DNA of 36,612 nt from an uncultured Bacteroidales bacterium (GTDB taxonomy: Bacteria > Bacteroidota > Bacteroidia > Bacteroidales > Bacteroidaceae): the NCBI GenBank assembly GCA_945836755.1, contig CAMAMB010000017.1, positions 1-36,612 of the forward strand. The letters run 5' to 3'. Position numbers and translations under genes: made by a program. Of the stretch, positions 16,239-24,905 are shown piece by piece. The notes beneath the pieces were generated by a model. It did no database searches. It had not been told where the DNA came from and saw only the letters and a program-made list of their open reading frames with translations. Position 1 is the stretch's first letter. The number at the start of each line of letters is the position of its first letter.

Positions 16239-17708
16239 TCAGTCGCTCGAGGCGCGGCAGCCCACGAGATAGACGCGGTCGGTGGTGCGCGTAAGGGCCG
16301 TGTAGAGCCAGCGCAGGTAGGCGTGGGGCTGTTCGTCGTCGGGCAAAAATCCCTGGTCGACGTAGACCCTCGCCCACTGTCCACCCTGGGCTTTGTGGCA
16401 GGTCACGGCGTAGGCATACTTCAGCTGGAGCGCGTTGTAGTAGGGGTCGGCCCGCAGGGCCTTCATGCGGTCGCGCTTGAGAGGGAGGTGGGCGTAGTCG
16501 GCCAGCACAGAGGCATAGAGACTCTCGCTCTCGGGGCGCGTGAGAGCCGGGGCCTCGCTCTGAAGCGTGGAGAGCAGGACGCGGCAACTTATCTCGTAGT
16601 CGTCGTAGTCGGGCAGACGGAGCACGGCCTCGCCGAAGCGAAACCCGTGCTGCTCGTGGACGTGGCGTATGCGTACCACCTCGGCCATGTCACCGTTGGC
16701 CAGAAAACTGAAAGGCAGCGTCTCGCCCTCGGGAAGCTGCGCCGCCAGACGCTCGGCCCAGTAGTAGTTGTTTCTGACTATCATGACGCGGTCGCCGGCC
16801 GTGAGCAGGTCTTCGCGGTCGAAGATGCGGGCGCGTATACCATTATTATATAAGACGGCGCGGCGGTTGGAGCGGGTGACGACGATTACCTCGTCTGTGC
16901 CCACCCGACGGTAGTCGCTGACAAGCTGCTCGATGAGTTCGTCAGCCGGCAGGGGGCGCACCTCGCCATGGGGGTCGGTGCGCAGGGAGGGTGTGCCGGT
17001 GAAGGCCGGGTCGGCGAGCAGCTCGCGTAGCAGAGTGGCCTCGGTCACCACACTGCTGCGCTCCTGCTGGCGCACCACGTCGGTGAGGTCGGCACTGCCC
17101 ACAAGCAGGCCGTAGCGGCGCAGGCGGTCTTCGCTGAGGGCGGCGCTGAGGCTCTCGCCCACCGGGGGCAGCTGGGCCGTGTCGCCCACCAGGAGCAGAC
17201 GGCACGAGGGGGAATGGTAGACGTAGCTGATGAGGTCGTCGAGCAGGTCGCCGCTGCCGAAGAGGCTGTCGACGCCCGCCCCCACGCCGCGCCCTATCAT
17301 GGAAGCCTCGTCCACGATAAACACAGCCCCGTGCAGGCGGTTGAGGCCCAGGTCGAAGCGTGTGTCAAGGCCGTTGAAGGTCTCCTGGCGGTAGATGAGG
17401 CGGTGGATGGTGTAGGCCGGCTCTCCGGCCATACGCGAGAAGACCTTTGCCGCACGTCCGGTGGGCGCCAGCAATACGACCGGCCGCCCACACTCACGCA
17501 AGCTGCGCACAAGGGCAGCCACGAGGGTGGTCTTGCCCGTACCGGCATAGCCCCTGAGAATGCAGGCAGGACGCTCGCGCCGTGTAGACACGAAGTGGGA
17601 GAGCAGGAGGGCGGCCTTCTGCTGCGAGGGCGTAAAAGGCAGACCGAACAGGCGCTCTAAGAGCAGGTAGAACGCCTCGCTCGAAAGGCTCTGGGCGGAA
17701 GGCGGCAT
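16239..17708 (-). CDS. RecD-like ATP-dependent DNA helicase
   Basis: A 489-residue superfamily 1 helicase resembling the ATPase core of RecD/RecD2. Walker A is GYAGTGKTT at residues 53-61, followed by LLAPTGRAAKVF (motif Ia), the DEAS box IVDEASMIGR (about 131-140) and LLLVGDTAQLPPVGES (motif III). The C-terminal UvrD-C-like part has TCHKAQGGQWARVYVDQG and LYTALTRTTDRVYLVG. It lacks the N-terminal extension of full RecD2 proteins, as is usual for this Bacteroidota form. Probably a DNA repair helicase; no RecB or RecC gene is nearby. Confidence 0.88.
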   Translation of the reverse strand: MPPSAQSLSSEAFYLLLERLFGLPFTPSQQKAALLLSHFVSTRRERPACILRGYAGTGKTTLVAALVRSLRECGRPVVLLAPTGRAAKVFSRMAGEPAYTIHRLIYRQETFNGLDTRFDLGLNRLHGAVFIVDEASMIGRGVGAGVDSLFGSGDLLDDLISYVYHSPSCRLLLVGDTAQLPPVGESLSAALSEDRLRRYGLLVGSADLTDVVRQQERSSVVTEATLLRELLADPAFTGTPSLRTDPHGEVRPLPADELIEQLVSDYRRVGTDEVIVVTRSNRRAVLYNNGIRARIFDREDLLTAGDRVMIVRNNYYWAERLAAQLPEGETLPFSFLANGDMAEVVRIRHVHEQHGFRFGEAVLRLPDYDDYEISCRVLLSTLQSEAPALTRPESESLYASVLADYAHLPLKRDRMKALRADPYYNALQLKYAYAVTCHKAQGGQWARVYVDQGFLPDDEQPHAYLRWLYTALTRTTDRVYLVGCRASSD

Positions 17709-17731
17709 AGGCTACAGGCGGAGATGAAGGG

Positions 17732-18952
17732 TCAGCAGAAGCGCTTGGTCAGGAAGCCACGGCTATAGTAGGCGATGTAGACGAAGCAGAGAAGGGGAAC
17801 GAGAAAACCATACTGCATGCGGCTGTGGTCGGCAATGAGCCCCATGAGCACGGGAGCCACCGCACCACCCACGATGGTCATGATGAGATACGACGAGGCG
17901 GTCTTGGTGTGACGGCCTAAGCCGCGCAGCGAGAAGGCAAAGATGGTGGGGAACATGATGCTCTCGAAAAGTGAGCACAACATGATGGCCACCACGCCCG
18001 ACATGCCCAGCCCGGCTGTGGTCAACGCCATGCAGGCAGTCGCCCCAAGGGCAAAGGTGAAGAGCAGACGCGCCGGGTCGATGCGCTTCATGAGAAAGAC
18101 CCCACCGATGCGCCCCAGCAGGAAGAAGCCCATGCGCCCGAACGAGAGCATGAGGCCCGCCACGTAGGGGGTGAAGCCTCCCTCCTCGACCACATAGTTG
18201 ATGAAGAAGCTGTTGTTGCCGGTCTGGGCGGCCACATAGAGGAAGAGGGCCACGAGACCGAAGACGAAGTGGGCGTGCTGCCACATGGAGCGTCCGGCCT
18301 CGTCGGGCCTCGCCTCCTCACTCTCGGCAGCAGCCACGTCGGGCAGCTTGACAAAGCAGAAGAAGCAGGCCACCGCCAGCACAATGGCACCTATCAGCGT
18401 GTAGGGCGTAGCGATGTCGGCCCCCTCGTCGCCGCCGGTGAAGAGGAAGAGCGTGCCCAACAGCGGGCCGACCATCCAGCCAAGACCGTTGAACGACTGG
18501 GCCAGGTTGATGCGCCGGTAGGCACTGTCGGGAGCACCGAGCACCGTGACATAAGGGTTGGCAGCCGTCTCTAAACACGTCAGGCCACAACCTATGACGA
18601 AGAGCGAGAAGAGGAAAAACGGAAAGCTCAACAGCTGGCTGCCGGGAATGAACAGCAACGAGCCGAGGCCGTAAAGCGTCAAGCCCGTGACCACCCCCGC
18701 CCGATAGCCGAAGCGGCGGATGATGGCACCGGCGGGCAAAGCCATGAGGAAGTAGCCGCCGTAGACCACTGCCTGCACAAAGGCCGAAGCAGCCTTCGAG
18801 ACGTGCATGGTCTCCTGAAAATGCTTGTTGAGTACATCGAGAATGCTGTGTGCACATCCCCACAAGAAGAAAAGGCTGGTGACAAGGACGAAAGGCACCA
18901 GATAGTTCGTGCCGTCCAGGCCACGGACCAGATGCCTGCTTTGATGACGCAT
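17732..18952 (-). CDS. FucP-type sugar MFS transporter
   Basis: A 406-residue major facilitator protein with about 12 predicted membrane segments. The N-terminal TNYLVPFVLVTSLFFLWGCA and CLETAANPYVTVLGAP are hallmarks of the FucP/GluP branch, which imports fucose, glucose or galactose with protons. The start is the ATG at 18952 (MRHQSRHLVRG); the frame continues to 19084 but that part lies over and beyond the promoter at 19031-19061. The exact sugar cannot be told from sequence alone. It is divergent from dnaA. Confidence 0.9.
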   Translation of the reverse strand: MRHQSRHLVRGLDGTNYLVPFVLVTSLFFLWGCAHSILDVLNKHFQETMHVSKAASAFVQAVVYGGYFLMALPAGAIIRRFGYRAGVVTGLTLYGLGSLLFIPGSQLLSFPFFLFSLFVIGCGLTCLETAANPYVTVLGAPDSAYRRINLAQSFNGLGWMVGPLLGTLFLFTGGDEGADIATPYTLIGAIVLAVACFFCFVKLPDVAAAESEEARPDEAGRSMWQHAHFVFGLVALFLYVAAQTGNNSFFINYVVEEGGFTPYVAGLMLSFGRMGFFLLGRIGGVFLMKRIDPARLLFTFALGATACMALTTAGLGMSGVVAIMLCSLFESIMFPTIFAFSLRGLGRHTKTASSYLIMTIVGGAVAPVLMGLIADHSRMQYGFLVPLLCFVYIAYYSRGFLTKRFC

Positions 18953-19030
18953 GACAATACTATGTGTGAAACCTTGGAAGAAGGTGAACCCCCGCCCCGT
19001 AGAGCAGGACACCATGATATATAGTTGGGG

Positions 19031-19061
19031 CAAAATTACGTCTTTTATTAAGAATGTCAAA
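19031..19061 (-). promoter_or_regulatory. Promoter of the FucP-type transporter
   Basis: On the minus strand TTTG (19061-19058), a 19-bp spacer and TAATTTTG (19038-19031) give an exact match to the Bacteroidota promoter. The gene starts about 80 bp downstream. Confidence 0.8.
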
Positions 19062-19115
19062 AAGCAAGCACCGCAACCTCCCACTCCATCAGCGGTCCAC
19101 CACCCCGGCTAACAG

Positions 19116-19129
19116 CCTTATACATAAGG
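19116..19129. promoter_or_regulatory. 14-bp palindrome with a DnaA-box-like core
   Basis: CCTTATACATAAGG has perfect 6-bp arms around AC. It contains TTATACATA, one mismatch from a DnaA box (TTATnCACA). It sits in the gap between the divergent transporter and dnaA genes, so it may bind a regulator of either. A single site does not show an origin. Confidence 0.3.
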
Positions 19130-19225
19130 TCTGAGGCAGCGCGCCACCCCCTGCCGCCACACTTCGGCACAAAAAAATTGATAAAAAAGGCCCTGCCATC
19201 TTGCCCTCATTCTATGAAAATAATC

Positions 19226-19233
19226 CAACTTTG
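19226..19233 (+). promoter_or_regulatory. Possible -7 element of dnaA
   Basis: CAACTTTG differs from TAnnTTTG at one position and lies 33 bp before the dnaA start. The best upstream partner is a CTTG about 22 bp away, so this is only a fair match. Confidence 0.35.
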
Positions 19234-19266
19234 TAGTCCGAAACTACCCCACCCCTTTCCCCCGGC

Positions 19267-20640
19267 ATGCACACCCAAGGCGCAATTCTTTGGCATAACT
19301 GCTTAGAAATCATCAAGCAAGCCCTGCCCGAGCAGACGTTCATGGCATGGTTTGAGCCTATGAAGTTCGTGAGCTACCAGCGCAACGAGCTTACCCTCAG
19401 TGTGCCCAACAATTTCTTCGCCGACTACGTGGACGGCCACTTCGCCCCAGAGCTGAAGAAGGCCCTCACCGCCCAGTTCGGCCCGCAGATACGCCTGCTC
19501 TACAAGCTGGAGACCGAGGCCGAGAGCGCGCAGCCGCCCATCGTAGCCCCCAAGAAGAGCGTCAAGACCCCACAGCACAAGGAGCTGCCCCCCGTAGACT
19601 CCCAGCTCAACCCACGCTACACCTTCGAGACCTTCGTCGAAGGCATCAGCAACCGCCTCTCCCGCAACGTGGGCCTCAGCATCGCCCAAAACCCGGGCAA
19701 GGTCACCTTCAATCCCTTCTTCCTCTACGGGCCCAGCGGCGTGGGAAAGACCCACCTCGCCAATGCCATAGGCGTGCGCATCAAGGAACTCTACCCGGAG
19801 AAGCGCGTGCTCTTCGTGTCGGCCCATGTCTTCAAGACACAATACACCGACTCCGTCATACACAACACCCCCAACGACTTCATCAACTTCTACCAGACCA
19901 TCGACGTGCTCATCATCGACGACATACAGGAAATCACCACGTCGAAGACGCAGATGGCCTTCTTCCACATATTCAACCACCTGCAGCAAAACAACCGGCA
20001 AATCATCATCACCTGCGACAGGCCACCCGTCCTCTTCGAAGGCATCGAGGAACGCATGCTCACACGCTTCAAATGGGGCATGGTGGCAGAGTTGGAGCAA
20101 CCCGACAACCAGCTGCGCCGTGACATCCTCATCTCAAAGATCAGACGAGACGGCCTCCACTTCCCCCCCGACGTCATCCGGTACATCGCAGAAAACGTGG
20201 AAAGCAGCGTGCGCGAACTGGAAGGCATCATCAACTCCATCATGATGTACTCCGTCGTCGACAACTGCGACATAGACCTCGACCTCACACGCCGCGTAGT
20301 GGCCAGAGCCATCAACCTCGAAAAGAAAAAGCTCACCAACGACGACATCATACAGGCCGTGGGCAGCCACTACCACGTCAAACAGAAGGAACTCTTCTCC
20401 AAGAGCCGCAAGCAGCACATCGCCCTGGCACGACAGCTCGCCATGTACCTCTGCCACAAGTACACCGACGTGTCATACAGCCAGCTCGGCAGGCTCTTCG
20501 GCGGACGCGACCATAGCACCGTGCTCTACGGCTGCAACCAGATTGCACGCCGCCTGAGCGTAGACCGAGAGTTTCGCCGAGAGGTGGAAGACCTCGAGGG
20601 GCTCTTCCGTACACACGAAAAAGCGCAAGCTAACTCCTAA
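19267..20640 (+). CDS. dnaA: Chromosomal replication initiator DnaA
   Basis: A 457-residue AAA+ initiator that melts oriC and loads the replicative helicase. Domain I (about 1-85) starts with LWHNCLEIIKQALPEQTFMAWF, followed by a short variable linker. Domain III has Walker A GPSGVGKT at about 155-162, Walker B VLIIDDIQ at about 214-221 and the sensor-2 region SSVRELEGIINSI. Domain IV carries the DNA-binding signature GGRDHSTVLYGCNQI. No cluster of DnaA boxes is seen nearby, so oriC is not shown here. Confidence 0.97.
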   Translation: MHTQGAILWHNCLEIIKQALPEQTFMAWFEPMKFVSYQRNELTLSVPNNFFADYVDGHFAPELKKALTAQFGPQIRLLYKLETEAESAQPPIVAPKKSVKTPQHKELPPVDSQLNPRYTFETFVEGISNRLSRNVGLSIAQNPGKVTFNPFFLYGPSGVGKTHLANAIGVRIKELYPEKRVLFVSAHVFKTQYTDSVIHNTPNDFINFYQTIDVLIIDDIQEITTSKTQMAFFHIFNHLQQNNRQIIITCDRPPVLFEGIEERMLTRFKWGMVAELEQPDNQLRRDILISKIRRDGLHFPPDVIRYIAENVESSVRELEGIINSIMMYSVVDNCDIDLDLTRRVVARAINLEKKKLTNDDIIQAVGSHYHVKQKELFSKSRKQHIALARQLAMYLCHKYTDVSYSQLGRLFGGRDHSTVLYGCNQIARRLSVDREFRREVEDLEGLFRTHEKAQANS

Positions 20641-20656
20641 TTTTCAGGCACAAAGC

Positions 20657-20687
20657 TTTGCGGCAAAGGTTAGAAGTTGTACCTTTG
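20657..20687 (+). promoter_or_regulatory. Promoter of rpsA
   Basis: TTTG (20657-20660), a 19-bp spacer and TACCTTTG (20680-20687) match the Bacteroidota consensus exactly. The leader to the rpsA start is about 145 nt, and contains a small hairpin GGGCC-AAA-GGCCC at 20703-20715. A long leader suits the autogenous control often seen for S1 genes, though that is an inference. Confidence 0.85.
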
Positions 20688-20840
20688 CCGCGATTTATTC
20701 TCGGGCCAAAGGCCCTGCCGCATACGCTCACACCAAGCCCATTCTCCAACCTGGGCGCGAGACGCCCGCCCGGCTTCTGAGAGCCAGCACGGCAGCACAG
20801 CCCCAAAGCCTTATTACTCACTCTATTATTAACTCACTAA

Positions 20841-22634
20841 ATGGAGAATTTGAAAAACATTGCTCCCCTTGCAGACTTTGACTGGGACGCATTCGAAAAC
20901 GGTTCCACACCCGCAGCCGGCAGCCACGCCGAACAAGAAGAGGCTTACAACAAAACCCTCGGCCGTGTCAACGAGAACGATGTAGTTGACGGCACCATCA
21001 TCTCTATCGGCAAGCGCGAAGTAGTAGTCAACATCGGCTACAAGAGCGACGGCATCATCCCCGTAAACGAGTTCCGTTACAACCCTGACCTCAAGGTGGG
21101 CGATGTAGTAGAAGTCTATGTAGAAAATCAGGAAGACAAGCGCGGCCAGCTCGTACTCTCCCACAAGAAGGCACGTGCCAGCAAATCCTGGGAACGCATC
21201 AACGCAGCCCTCGAAAGCAAAGAAGTCATCAAGGGCTATATCAAGTGTCGCACCAAGGGCGGCATGATCGTCGACATCTTCGGCATCGAGGCCTTCCTCC
21301 CCGGCTCACAGATCGACGTGAAACCCATCCGCGACTACGACGTCTTCGTGGGCAAGACCATGGAGTTCCAGGTAGTCAAAATCAACCAGGAATACAAGAA
21401 CGTTGTTGTATCACACAAGGCCCTCATCGAGGCAGAGCTCGAAGCCCAGAAGCAGGAAATCATCTCCAAGCTCGAGAAGGGACAAGTGCTCGAAGGCACC
21501 GTCAAGAACATCACCTCCTACGGCGTATTTATTGACCTCGGCGGCGTAGACGGCCTCATCCACATCACCGACCTCTCATGGGGCCGCGTCAACGATCCCC
21601 ACGAAATCGTCGAGCTCGACCAGAAGCTCAACGTCGTCATCCTCGACTTCGACGAAGAGAAGAAGCGCATCGCCCTCGGCCTCAAGCAGCTCACACCCCA
21701 TCCCTGGGATGCACTCGACGCTGAGCTCAAGGTAGGCGACAAGGTGAAGGGTAAGGTCGTTGTCATGGCCGACTACGGAGCCTTCGTAGAGATTGCCCCC
21801 GGAGTGGAAGGACTTATCCACGTCAGCGAAATGAGCTGGAGCCAGCACCTCCGCTCTGCACAAGACTTCCTCAAGGTGGGCGACGAAGTTGAAGCCGTCA
21901 TCCTCACCCTCGACCGCCAGGAGCGCAAGATGTCACTCGGCATCAAGCAGCTCAAGGACGATCCCTGGAAGGACATCGAAGTGAAGTATCCCGTCAGCTC
22001 ACGTCACCACGCCAAGGTGCGTAACTTCACCAACTTCGGCGTGTTCGTGGAGCTTGAAGAAGGCGTAGACGGCCTCATCCACATCTCCGACCTCAGCTGG
22101 ACCAAGAAGGTGAAACACCCCTCCGAGTTCACCCAGATTGGCGCTGACATCGAAGTCGTTGTACTCGAAATCGACAAAGAGAACCGTCGCCTCTCTCTCG
22201 GCCACAAGCAGCTCGAGGAAAATCCCTGGGACGTATTCGAAACCGTCTTCACCGAGGGTTCTGAGCACGAAGGCACCATCATCGAGCTCATGGACAAGGG
22301 TGCCGTCATCCAGCTCGAATACGGCGTAGAAGGCTTCGCAACGCCCAAGCACCTCGTCAAGGAGGATGGCTCACACGCCAAGGACGGCGAGAAGCTCCTC
22401 TTCAAGGTCATCGAGTTCAACAAAGACAGCAAGCGCATCATCCTCTCCCACAGCCGCACCTTCGAAGACGCACAGCGAAGCGAAGCACGCGCTGAACGCA
22501 AGGCCACACGTGCCGCCGGTCGTGCACGCAAGGAAGAGGCTGTTCCCCAAATCCAGAACCAGGCCGCTTCCACCAGCCTCGGCGACATCGACGCCCTCGC
22601 TGCTCTCAAGGCCAAGATGGAACAGGGCGAATAA
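20841..22634 (+). CDS. rpsA: 30S ribosomal protein S1
   Basis: A 597-residue protein made of six S1 (OB-fold) RNA-binding domains, starting at about residue 45 with DVVDGTIISIGKREVVVNIGY. Later domains show the strongly conserved GVFIDLGGVDGLIHITDLSW, GAFVEIAPGVEGLIHVSEMSW and GVFVELEEGVDGLIHISDLSW patterns. The C-terminal tail is basic then mixed (about 550-597). S1 brings mRNA to the 30S subunit, which matters in a phylum that mostly lacks Shine-Dalgarno pairing. Length is as expected for Bacteroidota. Confidence 0.97.
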   Translation: MENLKNIAPLADFDWDAFENGSTPAAGSHAEQEEAYNKTLGRVNENDVVDGTIISIGKREVVVNIGYKSDGIIPVNEFRYNPDLKVGDVVEVYVENQEDKRGQLVLSHKKARASKSWERINAALESKEVIKGYIKCRTKGGMIVDIFGIEAFLPGSQIDVKPIRDYDVFVGKTMEFQVVKINQEYKNVVVSHKALIEAELEAQKQEIISKLEKGQVLEGTVKNITSYGVFIDLGGVDGLIHITDLSWGRVNDPHEIVELDQKLNVVILDFDEEKKRIALGLKQLTPHPWDALDAELKVGDKVKGKVVVMADYGAFVEIAPGVEGLIHVSEMSWSQHLRSAQDFLKVGDEVEAVILTLDRQERKMSLGIKQLKDDPWKDIEVKYPVSSRHHAKVRNFTNFGVFVELEEGVDGLIHISDLSWTKKVKHPSEFTQIGADIEVVVLEIDKENRRLSLGHKQLEENPWDVFETVFTEGSEHEGTIIELMDKGAVIQLEYGVEGFATPKHLVKEDGSHAKDGEKLLFKVIEFNKDSKRIILSHSRTFEDAQRSEARAERKATRAAGRARKEEAVPQIQNQAASTSLGDIDALAALKAKMEQGE

Positions 22635-22676
22635 TACGCACTCACACCTAAGCTCCCACTAAGGAGCCACATACCC

Positions 22677-22718
22677 CTGCGGCTATGGCACAACCACAAG
22701 TGTCGTAGCCGCAGTTTT
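22677..22718 (+). terminator. Terminator of rpsA
   Basis: CTGCGGCTA (22677-22685) pairs with TAGCCGCAG (22706-22714) and is followed by TTTT. It lies about 40 bp after the rpsA stop and 35 bp before ribE. Confidence 0.85.
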
Positions 22719-22752
22719 CTCACCCTCACTCTCACCACCATCACCCACCACT

Positions 22753-23358
22753 ATGTTCTCAGGCATTATCGAAGACATGGCTACCGTCGTAGCCGTCACA
22801 CAAGACAAGGGCAACAAGCACTTCACCCTACGCTGCCCCTTCACCGACGAGCTCAAGATTGACCAAAGCGTGGCACACAACGGCGTCTGCCTCACCGTCG
22901 TCAGCATAGACACACCCTGCTACGTCGTTACCGCCATGGACGAAACCCTACGACGCTCCAACCTCGACCTCCTGCAGCCGGGAGACAAAGTCAACGTCGA
23001 GCGCTCCATGCAGATGAACGGACGGCTTGACGGCCACATCGTACAGGGACACACCGACACCACAGCCACCTGCACCGACATAGCCGACGCCGACGGCAGC
23101 TATATCTACACCTTCACCTACGAAGCCGACCCGCGCCAGGCACAACGCGGATACTTCACCGTTGACAAAGGCAGCGTCACCGTCAACGGCGTCAGCCTCA
23201 CCGTCTGCGAGCCCACAGACCACAGCTTCAAGGTCTGCATCATACCCTACACCTACGAGCACACCAACTTCCACACCATCAAAGTGGGCACAAAGGTCAA
23301 CCTCGAGTTCGACATCCTCGGCAAGTACATCGCCCGCCTCCACGACCTCACCCGCTAA
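22753..23358 (+). CDS. ribE: Riboflavin synthase alpha chain
   Basis: A 201-residue lumazine-binding protein that dismutates two 6,7-dimethyl-8-ribityllumazine molecules into riboflavin. It starts with the conserved MFSGIIED and has two homologous beta-barrel halves. The first contains VAHNGVCLTVV and the second GSVTVNGVSLTVCEP; the domain junction has the family motif GHIVQGHTDTTA. Length is standard. No FMN riboswitch is seen in the short gap before it. It is followed after 6 bp by crcB and then nth, probably one transcript. Confidence 0.95.
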   Translation: MFSGIIEDMATVVAVTQDKGNKHFTLRCPFTDELKIDQSVAHNGVCLTVVSIDTPCYVVTAMDETLRRSNLDLLQPGDKVNVERSMQMNGRLDGHIVQGHTDTTATCTDIADADGSYIYTFTYEADPRQAQRGYFTVDKGSVTVNGVSLTVCEPTDHSFKVCIIPYTYEHTNFHTIKVGTKVNLEFDILGKYIARLHDLTR

Positions 23359-23364
23359 GCCCCC

Positions 23365-23733
23365 ATGCCCCTCCACCTCCTGCTCGTCTTCATCGGCGGC
23401 GGCGCAGGCTCTCTCTGCCGCTACGCCATCGGCCTCCTGCTCTCGCGCCACACACAGAGCCACAGCTTCCCCCTCGCCACCTTCACTGCCAACGCCCTCG
23501 GATGCATGCTCATCGGCATGCTCATCGCCCACCTCGACCGCCAGCCCCACAACGGCCTACGCCTCCTCCTCGTCACAGGCTTCTGCGGCGGCTTCACCAC
23601 CTTCTCTACCTTCTCCCATGAAACCCTACGCCTGCTCACAACAGGCCACCACCTCACCGCCATACTCTACATGACCGCCTCCCTCATCACAGCCCTTACC
23701 GCCGTGGCCGCAGGCTTCATGCTCGTCAGGTAA
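23365..23733 (+). CDS. crcB: Fluoride channel CrcB/Fluc
   Basis: A 122-residue protein with four predicted membrane segments that forms dimeric fluoride-exporting channels. It has the family motifs GGGAGSLCRY near the N-terminus, TFTANALGCMLIG in the second helix, and GFCGGFTTFSTFS in the third, which supplies the phenylalanine box and central sodium site. It starts six bases after ribE. A single full-length copy is consistent with a homodimer. Confidence 0.95.
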   Translation: MPLHLLLVFIGGGAGSLCRYAIGLLLSRHTQSHSFPLATFTANALGCMLIGMLIAHLDRQPHNGLRLLLVTGFCGGFTTFSTFSHETLRLLTTGHHLTAILYMTASLITALTAVAAGFMLVR

Positions 23734-23763
23734 ACCACATCTCCTCAAACCCACACCCACACC

Positions 23764-24429
23764 ATGCGCAAGCCACAACTCTTCCGCAGAGTGCTCGACC
23801 ACTTCCGGCACACCATGGACGACACCGAGACAGAGCTACACTACACCAACCCCTTCGAACTGCTCGTGGCCGTCGTCCTCTCGGCCCAATGCACCGACAA
23901 GCGCATCAACATGGTCACCCCCGCCCTCTTCGCAGCCTACCCCACCCCGGCCCTCATGGCCGCCGCCACTGAGGAAGACATCTTCTCCTACATACGCTCC
24001 GTCAGCTACCCCAACAGCAAGGCACGCCACCTCGTAGGCCTCGCCCGCAAACTTACGACCGACTTCGACGGCCAAGTGCCACAGACCCTCGAAGAACTCA
24101 CCACCTTGCCCGGCGTAGGGCGCAAGACCGCCAACGTCATACAGGCCGTTGCCTTCAAGAAGGCCGCCCTCGCCGTCGATACCCACGTCTTCCGCGTCAG
24201 CCACCGCCTCGGCCTCGTGCCCGACCGTTGCACCACACCCTACAGCGTCGAAATGGCCCTGCGCAAATACATACCCGAAGCCGAAGTGGCGGCCTCCCAC
24301 TACTGGATACTCCTACACGGACGCTACACCTGCACCGCCCGCGCCCCAAAGTGCCACCTCTGCGCCTTCACTGACTGCTGCAAGACTTACCTCAAACTCC
24401 ACAAAGCCGCCCGGCCGCAAGAGCCATAA
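23764..24429 (+). CDS. nth: Endonuclease III (DNA glycosylase/AP lyase)
   Basis: A 221-residue HhH-GPD enzyme that removes oxidised pyrimidines. The helix-hairpin-helix is LPGVGRKTANVIQAVAF, with catalytic Lys121 and Asp139 in VDTHVFRV. A 4Fe-4S cluster is coordinated by Cys190, Cys197, Cys200 and Cys206 (C-x6-C-x2-C-x5-C). Length and spacing match E. coli Nth. It is the last gene of the rpsA-ribE-crcB-nth run. Confidence 0.96.
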   Translation: MRKPQLFRRVLDHFRHTMDDTETELHYTNPFELLVAVVLSAQCTDKRINMVTPALFAAYPTPALMAAATEEDIFSYIRSVSYPNSKARHLVGLARKLTTDFDGQVPQTLEELTTLPGVGRKTANVIQAVAFKKAALAVDTHVFRVSHRLGLVPDRCTTPYSVEMALRKYIPEAEVAASHYWILLHGRYTCTARAPKCHLCAFTDCCKTYLKLHKAARPQEP

Positions 24430-24555
24430 CCCCACACCCGCACGTGGAGCACTTCGAGGCGGCCCTCACTGAGCATGTACCCCTGAAGGGGGGCGGACAT
24501 ATTGGTCTACTCAGCGGACGAGGCTCCCGACGCCGGCCCACAGGCTTTAAATAAT

Positions 24556-24619
24556 AACGGGGATGCTTCCAGTTTCAACGGGGATGCTTCCAGTTTTTTC
24601 TACAAGCATTCCCGTAAAG
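24556..24619. repeat. Two direct 21-bp units plus an inverted third copy
   Basis: ACGGGGATGCTTCCAGTTT occurs in units at 24556-24576 and 24577-24597. The next stretch, about 24598-24619, contains the inverted related sequence AAGCATTCCCGTA. A CATGTACATG palindrome follows at 24624-24633, similar to the core of the array at 5878. The gap 24430-24905 holds no gene I can support. Confidence 0.65.
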
Positions 24620-24814
24620 CCGCCATGTACATGCTGCCTCTCCGGCAGACCAACCGGCCACCCCCATCCCGGTCACATAGAACTGTGAGCCCGGGACAGA
24701 AATTCTTGGGCGTCGGCTCCCCCTCACAGCAGGGCGTCTATATCAAGGGTAAGAAGAAGGTGCTGAACACCAAGCGCGGCCCCCTCGGGCCGGGCGGCGT
24801 CACATCGCAATACG

Positions 24815-24850
24815 AAAAGGCTGAGCTCCATCGTCGGGGCTCAGCCTTTT
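24815..24850. terminator. Bidirectional terminator between nth and dxs
   Basis: AAAAGGCTGAGC (24815-24826) and GCTCAGCCTTTT (24839-24850) form a 12-bp stem around a 12-base loop, with A/T ends on both sides. It can stop plus-strand transcription and the minus-strand dxs transcript, which ends at 24906. Confidence 0.85.
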
Positions 24851-24905
24851 AAGGTGAGGAGGAAGAAGGGGCGCCAGTCAGGTGCTCCACGAGGAGGGCG
24901 CACCT

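Noticed and set aside
19085-19266. oriC next to dnaA
   Set aside because: Only one DnaA-box-like 9-mer with a mismatch is seen and no AT-rich unwinding region with box clusters.
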